Shown piece by piece: positions 24,142 through 30,192 of a stretch of 30,192 nucleotides of DNA. Made by a program: the position numbers and the translations under genes. Within the stretch, counting starts at the first letter, position 1; every line of letters starts with the position of its first letter. Under the pieces are notes generated by a model. It ran no database searches. It had not been told where the DNA came from and saw only the letters and a list, made by a program, of their open reading frames with translations. The stretch is from an uncultured Oscillospiraceae bacterium (GTDB lineage: Bacteria > Bacillota > Clostridia > Oscillospirales > Oscillospiraceae): NCBI GenBank assembly GCA_910587785.1, contig CAJUOA010000029.1, positions 1-30,192 of the forward strand, given 5' to 3'.

Positions 24142-25524
24142 ATGCTGGAAAAAAACCAGATACACGAGGCGGAGATCACCGGCTATACCGCCGGGGGCCT
24201 GGGCGTGGCCCGGGTGGAGGGACAGGTGGTGTTCGTCCACGGCGCGGTCCGGGGTGAGCGGTGTGCCCTGCGCATTTTGAAGGTCCTGAAAACCACTGCC
24301 TACGCCCGTGTGGAAGCCATCCTGACGCCCGCCGCCGCCCGACGGGCGCCGGATTGTCCCCACTATCCCGCCTGCGGAGGCTGTGACTTCCGCCATATCT
24401 CCTATGCCGAGGAGCTAGAGGCCAAGCGGCAGAGGGTGGAGGACGCCCTGCGCCGTGTGGGCGGGGTGGACCTTGCGGTGGAGGAGATCCTGGGCGCGGC
24501 GGAGACGGACTGCTATCGGAACAAGGCCCAGTTTCCTGTGAGCCCCCAGGGGCGGGCGGGGTTCTACCGGGCCCGGAGCCACCAGGTGGTCCCGGCCCTG
24601 GACTGCCGCCTCCAGACGCCCCAGGCCAACGCTGCGGCGGCGGCGGTGGAGGAGTACCTCCGGGCAAACGGCGTCAGCGCCTACGACGAAAAGACCCGCC
24701 GGGGACTGGTGCGGCACGTCTTCGTGCGCACCAACCGGGCGGGGGAGGCGCTGGTCTGCCTGGTGGTCAACGGGGAGGCTCTGCCAAAGGAGGAGGACCT
24801 GGTCCGCCGCATCCGGGAGGCCTTGCCGGATGCGGCGGGGGTGGTCCTCAGCGTCAACACCCGGGATACCAACGTGGTCCTGGGGGACAAGTACCGCACC
24901 CTCTGGGGCGCGGACACCTTGGAGGACACCCTCTGCGGGCTGACGTTCCGGCTGTCCCTGCCCGCCTTCTTCCAGGTGAACCGGGACCAGGCGGAGCGGC
25001 TGTATGAGAAGGCTGTTGACTTCGCGGGCCTCACCGGCCGGGAGACGGTCCTGGACCTCTACTGCGGGGCCGGGACCATCACCTTGGCAATGGCCAGGCA
25101 CGCCGGACGGGCTATCGGCGCGGAGATCGTGCCCGAGGCCGTGGAGAACGCCCGGGAGAACGCGGCGCGAAACGGCATCCAAAACGCGGAGTTCCTCCTG
25201 GGCGATGCGGGGGACGTGGCCGGGCGCCTCGCCGGGGAGCACCTGCGGCCCGATGTGGTGGTGGTGGACCCGCCCCGGAAGGGGCTGGGTCCGGAGGTGG
25301 CCGGGGCCGTCGCCGCCATGGGGCCGGAGCGGGTGGTGTATGTCTCCTGCGACCCCGGAACCTTGGCACGGGATGTCCGGCGGTTCGCGGAGGCGGGATA
25401 TGCCGCCGTCCGGGTTGCGGCGGTGGATATGTTTCCGAGGACGAGGCATGTGGAGACGGTTGTTTGCTTAGGTTGCGGAGTAGACCCTATTTATGAAGCT
25501 AACCACATATCAACGCAGGCTTGA
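24142..25524 (+). CDS. rlmD: 23S rRNA (uracil-5-)-methyltransferase RlmD/RumA-type
   Basis: A 460-residue SAM-dependent RNA methyltransferase. An N-terminal TRAM domain (about 5-60) precedes the iron-sulfur motif CPHYPACGGC (Cys72, Cys78, Cys81). The catalytic domain has VLDLYCGAGTITLAMA (SAM site), VVVDPPRKGLG, YVSCDPGTLARD (nucleophile Cys) and FPRTRHVETVV (catalytic Glu). The natural family ends within a few residues of HVETVV; here a 19-residue foreign tail follows up to 25524 because AT-richer DNA joins at about 25465. AGGAG lies seven bases before ATG 24142. The enzyme is probably active. rRNA versus tRNA specificity is not decided by sequence alone. Confidence 0.92.
   Translation: MLEKNQIHEAEITGYTAGGLGVARVEGQVVFVHGAVRGERCALRILKVLKTTAYARVEAILTPAAARRAPDCPHYPACGGCDFRHISYAEELEAKRQRVEDALRRVGGVDLAVEEILGAAETDCYRNKAQFPVSPQGRAGFYRARSHQVVPALDCRLQTPQANAAAAAVEEYLRANGVSAYDEKTRRGLVRHVFVRTNRAGEALVCLVVNGEALPKEEDLVRRIREALPDAAGVVLSVNTRDTNVVLGDKYRTLWGADTLEDTLCGLTFRLSLPAFFQVNRDQAERLYEKAVDFAGLTGRETVLDLYCGAGTITLAMARHAGRAIGAEIVPEAVENARENAARNGIQNAEFLLGDAGDVAGRLAGEHLRPDVVVVDPPRKGLGPEVAGAVAAMGPERVVYVSCDPGTLARDVRRFAEAGYAAVRVAAVDMFPRTRHVETVVCLGCGVDPIYEANHISTQA
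25446..25470 (+). other. Probable integration junction at the rlmD 3' end
   Basis: The sequence turns from GC-rich rlmD coding DNA into AT-rich foreign DNA right after the codons for HVETVV (ending 25464). The 3' end of this gene (rum) is an established integration site for serine-recombinase ICEs such as ICESp1108 and ICESp2905 in streptococci. A serine recombinase remnant lies 800 bases downstream. The exact core and the matching far end are not visible. Confidence 0.5.
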
Positions 25525-26000
25525 ATACCGTAACGCCAATGGTTTTCATCTGTCGCTTTCTCGCAAAGCTTAATAGCACAGTCGAGAAAACGCCAAATGT
25601 CACTTGGAATCGGTTGTGTTTCATAATTATACAAGTTTTCAATAAGTTTCATAAACTGATCTAACTCCAACGGTACAATTTTAGATTTTCCCCCATATAG
25701 CGCAATAGAAAGATGATTCAAGCCATAAACGTGCGCTAATGTTGCAGGATTGATAGTTGGAGAAATAAAGAGACAATAGGTATCTTTTCCAGTCCTTTTC
25801 TTTAACTGACCATAATGTCGGGCTACTGGTTCTCCCTCGGTTTCATATTGACGTTGACCAGCTTGCAAGGTCACTTCTACGGACAAAGAAAAATCATCAT
25901 AATCACATTCAATATCAGGCATATTTCCCGCCGCTGTTGAAAGCGGCTGGCCAGCGTCATCAAAATTGAAGTTCTCTTTTATATTGCCACCATCAAGCAT
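25491..26000 (-). pseudogene. AlwI-family type II restriction endonuclease, C-terminal fragment
   Basis: About 170 residues that match the C-terminal nuclease domain of AlwI-type restriction enzymes. MPDIECDY...SLSVEVTLQ supplies the PD...ExT catalytic elements of a PD-(D/E)xK nuclease (Asp and Glu visible), followed by EGEPVARHYGQL, YCLFISPTINPATL and IVPLELDQFMKLIE, which are typical. Family members exceed 500 residues, so over half of the N-terminus is missing, cut at about 26000 where intron sequence begins on the other strand. No ribosome binding site precedes the remaining ATGs. Its stop (25491) lies inside the rlmD read-through tail. No cognate methyltransferase is present. Confidence 0.75.
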
Positions 26001-26005
26001 AGTCA

Positions 26006-26142
26006 TTCGTATGCACCATGTCCGCGCCCCGAAAAAGCTCACCGGCAAAACCGAGGCGGAACGGCTGATGCTGCATATGCGCCGGAAGTCGCTGGCGCTG
26101 TGCCCCTATTGTTATCAATCTACACTTGCCCAAGAGCCGTGA
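26006..26142 (+). pseudogene. C-terminal HNH tail of a group II intron-encoded protein
   Basis: In the frame ending at TGA 26140-26142 the DNA encodes MHHVRAPKKLTGKTEAERL followed by MLHMRRKSLALCPYC and a short tail. The pattern HHV...G...M..R.R.K.LALC..C is the C-terminal HNH endonuclease region of group II intron reverse transcriptases. The reverse transcriptase and maturase domains are absent. It lies immediately upstream of intron domain V, as expected for an ORF in domain IV. Confidence 0.7.
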
Positions 26143-26157
26143 TGGTGACTGTGCGAG

Positions 26158-26251
26158 GAGCCGGATACACGGAGACGTGTAAGTCCGGTTCTGGAGGCGG
26201 CTCCGCCGGGACCGCTGGCGAAAGCCAGTATGGCGCGGCGGTGCCTACCTC
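26158..26251 (+). ncRNA. Group II intron domains V and VI (3' end of intron)
   Basis: Domain V spans 26158-26191, exactly 34 bases: a 9-bp lower stem starting GAGCCGGAT (containing the catalytic AGC triad with its G-U pair) and closing GTCCGGTTC, a two-base AA bulge (26181-26182), a 5-bp upper stem ACACG/CGTGT and a GAGA tetraloop. Domain VI follows with CCGCC/GGCGG and CTGGC-GAAA-GCCAG stems. The intron 3' end is about 26250-26253, where recombinase coding sequence resumes. Domains I-IV are lost. Confidence 0.85.
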
Positions 26252-27256
26252 ACACGCCGCCCCACCAGCCTGGGAGAAGCCAATCCGCTGACCGGACTTC
26301 TCTACTGCGCTGACTGCGGTGCGAGGCTGTATAACGAACGGGGAGATAACGGCAAGGGACATTTCAAGGATTCCTATGCATGTTCCAGCTATCGCAAGCG
26401 TACCAGTGATTGCACGATGCGCTTTATCCGTTCAGCGGTTGTGCGGGATTTGATTCTGTCGGCACTGCGCTCCATTTCAGAGTATGCGAAAGCCAACCGG
26501 GAAGCCTTTGAGCGCTTGGTGATGGACACGATCTCTGACCGTCAGACACAGCAGATGAAGGAGAGTCGGAAAGCCCTGGCAGACGGCCAGCGGCGGTATG
26601 ATGAACTGGATGTGCTGATCCAGCGCACCTATGAGGATCATGTTGCGGGTAAGCTGACGGACAAGCGATTTCTGAAACTTTTCCAGCAGTATAAAGCGGC
26701 GCAAGAACAGCTTGAAAGCGAGTTGAAGCGGCTGGCCGATGAAATGGAAACTATGCAGGAACAGACCGGCAGGGTGGACAAGTTTATGGCCTTGGTTGAC
26801 CGCTACACCTGCTTTGACGAACTGACCACGCCCATGCTCAATGAGTTTGTGGAAAAAGTTGATGTCCATGAGCGCGTGAGTGTGGGACGCTATAAGCGTA
26901 AGCAGGGAGTTGATGTGTATTTCAACTTCATCGGGCTGGTAGAACTGCCCACCGAGCTGGAGGACGAAGCCCCCGCTGCCGTAGAACCGCCCCAGGAGCG
27001 GTATGTGGCTGTGAATACCAGCTTTGCCCCGCTGGGCGAGTACCTTTCCCAGCAGACGGAGAACAGCGTTACCCTCTCTTTCGCAGACGTTGAGCGGGTG
27101 ATCGGAAAGCCCCTCTGCAAATCGGCGTTCAAATTCTACTCCTATTGGTATCCAGGCGGCAACCGCCCGGTCTCCAATGTGATTTACAACGCTGATTTCG
27201 ATGTTGACCGTGTTGACTTGAAAAATCAGATGTTATACCTGATTAGGGACGCATAA
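26252..27256 (+). pseudogene. Large serine recombinase, C-terminal half
   Basis: An open frame without start codon beginning right after the intron. It reads RRPTSLGEANPLTGLLYCAD, then a recombinase zinc ribbon (CADC near the start, then ACSSYRKRTSDC), the coiled-coil region MKESRKALADGQ to MALVDRY, FVEKVDVHERV, and a DUF4368-type C-terminal domain. This is the Tn4451 TnpX-like class. The catalytic N-terminal resolvase domain (with the active-site serine) is absent, so it cannot recombine DNA. An internal ATG at 26417 could give 279 residues but has no good ribosome binding site. It is followed by a terminator. Confidence 0.88.
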
Positions 27257-27274
27257 CAGAATATTTCTTAATGA

Positions 27275-27313
27275 AACCGGGCACAGTGAACGATTCGCTG
27301 TGTCCGGTTTTTT
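27275..27313 (+). terminator. Intrinsic terminator after the recombinase
   Basis: Arms 27275-27286 (AACCGGGCACAG) and 27298-27309 (CTGTGTCCGGTT) pair over 12 bases with one G-T, loop 11 bases, followed by TTTTTT; 18 bases after the stop. Confidence 0.85.
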
Positions 27314-27317
27314 GAAT

Positions 27318-27620
27318 TTATTTGAAAAATATCCTTGACAAAACGCACTGGAGTTTGACACTTGTTTCCCCCATAAATTTTGTTACTACCCTGTCCATCT
27401 GAACTGTATAGGGTGGCAAATCCAGTTCTGACGCAATGACTGGGGCAGTGATTGTTTTTCCAGTTCCAGGCTTTCCTTCGATAAGAATCTTTCGCCTGTT
27501 TGTTAATCCATATTTTTGTAGTTTATTCCGATTCCTAAACTCACTTAGAATCCTCTCGACCCTTTCCAAGATGTCATCCGAGGTAACTAAATCAGGTAGC
27601 CTGTCTGACGGAATTGTCAT
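27318..27620 (-). pseudogene. AAA ATPase fragment
   Basis: About 100 residues of an AAA ATPase: SDDILERVERILSEFRNRNK, then IEGKPGTGKT (Walker A), ASELDLPPYTVQ and KFMGETSVKLQ. The ATPase should continue with Walker B and sensor motifs, but after SVKLQ the frame diverges and stops (CVLSRIFFK). Upstream, a TGA lies directly before the ATG and no ribosome binding site is visible, so the N-terminus is lost too. This type of ATPase is often paired with a subtilisin-like protease gene in accessory loci; none is here. Base composition is AT-rich. Confidence 0.7.
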
Positions 27621-27747
27621 TCATAACATAGGGTTTGACTGATTAATTCGAAAGACGTTACCTTTAGGTGAGCCAATCTTCTCGGCATACCAGAAGAAAC
27701 CTTCCATTTTACAAATCAAGGTGTCCAATTCACAATAATTGAATTAA

Positions 27748-27786
27748 AACAACCAGATGCAAGGCTTGGCCTTGCATCTGGTTGTT
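27748..27786 (-). terminator. Terminator after tRNA-Ala(GGC)
   Basis: A perfect 17-bp stem (27748-27764 with 27770-27786, arm AACAACCAGATGCAAGG), five-base loop, ending in TTGTTTTAATT on the minus strand, four bases beyond the tRNA 3' end. Confidence 0.9.
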
Positions 27787-27789
27787 TCT

Positions 27790-27865
<76 letters not shown>

Positions 27866-27936
27866 AGACCTAATTTTGCCCCAACGGGCTATTAAATTTT
27901 CAGAACTTTCTTTCCCTATAATAGTGAAAGAGTGGT

Positions 27937-27998
27937 GCGATTTCGGGTTGGTTGGCAACTTTGCCAACCAAATCGCCGACATCGCATGAAGTGCGATG
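27937..27998. repeat. Two adjacent inverted repeats between tRNA sequences
   Basis: TTGGTTGGCA (27948-27957) pairs with TGCCAACCAA (27962-27971), with GCGAT/ATCGC extending the stem across a six-base bulge; then CATCGCA (27980-27986) pairs with TGCGATG (27992-27998). No function is recognised; a small mobile or att-related hairpin is possible. Confidence 0.5.
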
Positions 27999-28048
27999 GA
28001 GGCGCGAAATTTTTTGGAGAAGTGGGTACGTTCACCGGATTATGTGCG

Positions 28049-28071
28049 CTCCCAGCTGAGCTATACCCCCA
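28049..28071 (-). pseudogene. 5' fragment of a tRNA-Ala gene
   Basis: 23 bases are identical to the 5' end of tRNA-Ala(GGC) at 27842-27866 (acceptor 5' strand plus D-arm, GGGGGTATAGCTCAGCTGGG). The anticodon arm and the rest are absent. It lies 77 bases downstream of the intact tRNA-Ala(CGC) on the same strand and could mark a past insertion or deletion at a tRNA gene. Confidence 0.8.
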
Positions 28072-28148
28072 CATCCGTATTTGGTTTTGTCTGTGCAGGT
28101 CCCGGATGCCGTAGGCGGTGCCCCACGGCATCCAGTCCTTTTTCACAG

Positions 28149-28224
28149 TGGTGGACGATAAGAGATTCGAACTCTCGACCTCTGCGATGCGAACGCAGCG
28201 CTCTCCCAGCTGAGCTAATCGCCC
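28149..28224 (-). tRNA. tRNA-Ala(CGC)
   Basis: On the minus strand it starts GGGCGATTAGCTCAGCTGGG and ends TATCGTCCACCA. Anticodon stem CTGCG/CGCAG encloses loop TTCGCAT (anticodon CGC, reading GCG). T-arm GTTCGAATC and encoded CCA are present; 76 bases; the acceptor stem pairs fully. Confidence 0.95.
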
Positions 28225-28553
28225 GGGACGAATAGCATTATACCCCATTGTTTCCGATTTGTAAAGCCCCTTTTTAGAAAAAGGGCAAATTTTTCTCCGC
28301 CCCTCCCGCGCAGGGGAAAGCCGCCAGTAGCTTCACGTCCGCATGCGCTCTGCGTGTCAAAAAAACCAGCAAAATTTCGGAAAAAGTGGTAATAGGGGGA
28401 TATGGAACTGAAAAGATTGAGAACCGGTTTAGAGCAGGCGGAGGATTCGCAGCGAACACATTCTGCACAAACTGAAAGACATCATTATCAAAAATGCGAA
28501 TCAAGAGTTAAAAAGGGGTAGAAAAACAGCGCAAAAGAGCAGAGAATGTAAGT
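28225..28553. other. Spacer without a supported gene
   Basis: 329 bases. It holds a small hairpin (CCCTTTTT/AAAAAGGG near 28268-28287) and a possible 39-codon frame (28402-28521) beginning MELKRLRTGLEQAEDSQRTH after a GGGGG stretch; I have no support for that frame being translated. Otherwise nothing recognised. Confidence 0.4.
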
Positions 28554-28823
28554 ATGTGGCAAACAAATCTCATAAAGCTCTATTGCACTGTCTGTGACAA
28601 TAGTAGCGCAATCGAAGCAGTAATGCAACGCCAAAGCAACAATTTCCGTCCCCAATTTGCGGATGAGGAGTGTATCACGGTATACCTGAGGGGGATCAGC
28701 CAGCGGAGATTCGAGCAGAAGACGATCTACGACTATACAAAAAACCATTTGCTGGACTGGTTTCCCAAACTGCCCAGCTATCAAGCATTTTCTGACGGGC
28801 CGCTATTCGCTATTCGTGCTTAA
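28554..28823 (+). pseudogene. IS982-like transposase, N-terminal fragment
   Basis: About 79 residues resemble the N-terminus of IS982-family transposases: FRPQFADEECITVYLRGISQ, RRFEQKTIYDYTKNHLLDWF and PKLPSYQAF are the typical DEE..T..L.GI.Q.R and YDY...HL.DWFP.LPSYQAF motifs. After PSYQAF (about 28790) homology stops and the frame ends in ten unrelated residues; the catalytic DDE domain is missing. The break is about 40 bases before the promoter of the next transposase remnant, suggesting that element inserted here. Confidence 0.7.
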
Positions 28824-28829
28824 CTCGTG

Positions 28830-28859
28830 TTGACACTAGCTAGGAAAATATGGTAAAAT
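28830..28859 (+). promoter_or_regulatory. Promoter within the IS5-like element
   Basis: Perfect TTGACA (28830-28835), 18 bases, TAAAAT (28854-28859) with TGG directly upstream; nine bases further is AAGGAGG. Confidence 0.65.
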
Positions 28860-28880
28860 AGAAGGATAAGGAGGCGAAAG

Positions 28881-29371
28881 AAGAAAACGAAGCGGGAAGA
28901 ATTTCAGGAGATCATGGAGGAGATCGTTCCACGGGAGGATTGGGTGGAAATTATCAGGCTGTACTATCCGGCGTGGAAACGCGGGCGTCCACCCATTGAG
29001 ATAGAAATCATGCTGCGGATGTATCTGCTGCAATGCTGGTTCAGCCTGTCGGACGAGGGCGTGGAGGGCACCATTTACGACAGCTATGCCATGTGGAAAT
29101 TCATGGGGATCAACTTTTTAGATCAGGACGTGCCGGACGCCGCCACTCTGCTGCATTTCCGGCATCTGCTGGAGGAACACGGGATTGGAAAGCTGTTTTT
29201 TGACGCCATAAACGCTGTTTGGAGCAGGCCGGATGGATGATGCGTGGAGACAGCATTGTGGACGCCATACTCATCAGCGCGCCCAGCTCCACCAAAAATG
29301 TAGAAAAGAAGCGGGACCCCGAAATGCACCAGACGAAAAAGGAGGATCAAAAGGGCATTTGTCAAGGATAA
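28881..29371 (+). pseudogene. IS5-like transposase, frameshifted and truncated
   Basis: The frame reads KREEFQEIMEEIVPREDW, VEIIRLYYPAWKRGRPPI, LRMYLLQCWFSLSDEGVEG, then TLLHFRHLLEEHGIGKLFF, typical of IS5-group transposase N-termini. At 29218-29220 one base is missing from a T run: the protein leaves frame after NAV and stops at 29240, while the next frame continues LEQAGWMMRGDSIVDAILIS (first catalytic Asp) to TAA 29371. Homology then ends; the second Asp and Glu are lost. AAGGAGG at 28868-28874 points to AAG 28881 where a start ATG would be expected, so even the start may be mutated. Confidence 0.75.
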
Positions 29372-29418
29372 ATTCACCCAAAAGATGAAATCCCCCTGAT
29401 AAACTGAAATCTGAAAAA

Positions 29419-30057
29419 CTATTGCAAAATCCATATTTGTCCATTTGGCATTTGTGTCCAACTTCCTGGAATAACTTCTGTAATTTCCCCGGTAGGATAT
29501 TTTCGAACAACAATTTCTTCCCGATACTCCGGCTCTTCGTGCCACTTAGAAAAAAATAGCTGGTCGTCTTTTCTATCGACAAAAGTCTCTGGTTCTTCAA
29601 TCTCAAGTTCCACTGTCTCCGGCCAGACAATCTGAAACCTTCCATCATTTGCGGCCCGAGTCAGCATGAGAGGATAGCGCCTCAGCAACAGATTATAGCA
29701 GTTTTCTACTGCGGTCATAGGTAGTGAGGCAATTTCGGTGATCTGATTTGCGGTATCGTCATATTGGAAAATGTAGATTGCTGATTGTGGGAAATCTGCT
29801 AATAATATTTGTATTTTCCCATCACATGAAATTGGCCGTCCAAAATATTGCCCAGGTTTTCCTTTTATGGGTTCAACAACACGGCCATCAGGATAATGGA
29901 TGAATATGAGGCAATTACTATTTACAGGGTGATGGTCCCGATATAGTTCCTCGGCCTCATACAAATCCCCGTGTATATAATGGGTTCCCCAATACCATTC
30001 GCAGCTTCCATCAACCTGCTCAATATAGGTAATGCCATGTGCAGGAATTGTTATCAT
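29419..30057 (-). CDS. Unrecognised protein with repeated beta-strand character
   Basis: A 212-residue protein I cannot assign. It is soluble, acidic and rich in aromatic residues, with no signal peptide or membrane helix. Short alternating segments such as GTHYIHGDLYEAEELYRDHH, NCLIFIHYPDGRVVEPIKGK and YIFQYDDTANQITEIASLP look like successive beta-hairpins; the ends read EEIVVRKYPTGEITEVIPGS and WTQMPNGQIWILQ. Start 30057 is chosen because GGAGG lies eight bases upstream; an in-frame ATG at 30129 would overlap the promoter. The frame is intact, AT-rich relative to the core, and stands alone at the edge of the decayed region. Confidence 0.75.
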   Translation of the reverse strand: MITIPAHGITYIEQVDGSCEWYWGTHYIHGDLYEAEELYRDHHPVNSNCLIFIHYPDGRVVEPIKGKPGQYFGRPISCDGKIQILLADFPQSAIYIFQYDDTANQITEIASLPMTAVENCYNLLLRRYPLMLTRAANDGRFQIVWPETVELEIEEPETFVDRKDDQLFFSKWHEEPEYREEIVVRKYPTGEITEVIPGSWTQMPNGQIWILQ

Positions 30058-30100
30058 TGCAAATCCTCCAAATCCCGATTTGTCGATTTGTTCATGTTCA

Positions 30101-30129
30101 AGCATAGCACAAAGTCGGCCAACATTCAA
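30101..30129 (-). promoter_or_regulatory. Promoter of the unrecognised gene
   Basis: On the minus strand TTGAAT (30129-30124), 17 bases, TATGCT (30106-30101), 44 bases before the start codon at 30057. Confidence 0.5.
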
Positions 30130-30192
30130 GCCTTGTTAGGAGCTTCCTGTATACTTCAAAGCAGGGAGTTGACGAAAAAAGATACCTCAGGT

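Noticed and set aside
26100..26291. Plus-strand 63-codon frame over the intron 3' end
   Set aside because: It runs through catalytic domain V and VI, which are RNA structure; not a protein.
27748..27786. Considered as a transposon end or MITE
   Set aside because: Its position four bases after the tRNA and the T-rich 3' side fit a tRNA terminator.

Overview
The window is GC-rich chromosomal DNA with strong AGGAGG-type ribosome binding sites and TTGACA/TATAAT promoters. Gene content (RACo-like corrinoid activator, DUF1538-PII pair, DUF401 transporter, beta-CASP RNase, manganese catalase) suggests an anaerobic gut Clostridia member, probably of the Oscillospiraceae (Flavonifractor/Pseudoflavonifractor-like). 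That placement is inference from family content and style, not from a marker gene.

Layout. 1-3640 is a plus-strand operon: two GNAT acetyltransferases, a radical SAM/SPASM protein, mutY and tdk. A strong hairpin terminator separates it from a convergent SulP anion transporter (3811-5457). Divergently, 5648-7892 encodes a DUF1538 membrane protein followed one base later by a tandem-domain PII-like regulator. 8276-18330 is mostly minus strand: malQ, a D,D-carboxypeptidase, a FIST + soluble chemoreceptor-like operon, a DUF401 permease, rpe-recR, and a secreted, tail-anchored protein; only a small Smr protein runs the other way. A compact plus-strand unit at 18537-18770 encodes a 32-residue peptide. 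Then come a RACo-like ASKHA/2Fe-2S protein and a manganese catalase (minus), and a beta-CASP RNase, a ParB-like protein and rlmD (plus).

From the 3' end of rlmD (about 25465) composition drops abruptly and the sequence becomes a graveyard of mobile DNA: the C-terminal part of an AlwI-type restriction enzyme, the 3' end of a group II intron (HNH tail of its protein plus a textbook domain V), the C-terminal half of a large serine recombinase that the intron appears to have interrupted, an AAA ATPase fragment, and two nested transposase remnants. Two tRNA-Ala genes and a 23-base tRNA-half remnant lie inside this zone. The last gene (29419-30057, minus) is intact but unrecognised.

The most unusual non-coding signal is a 276-base dispersed repeat, present twice with no net length change (7962-8237 and 13908-14183). 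It carries two consecutive hairpins; the second shows a compensatory base-pair change between copies. A third locus (23410-23486) keeps the same two-hairpin layout and loop cores with different stem sequences. This behaves like a structured RNA or hairpin-DNA family rather than random intergenic sequence.
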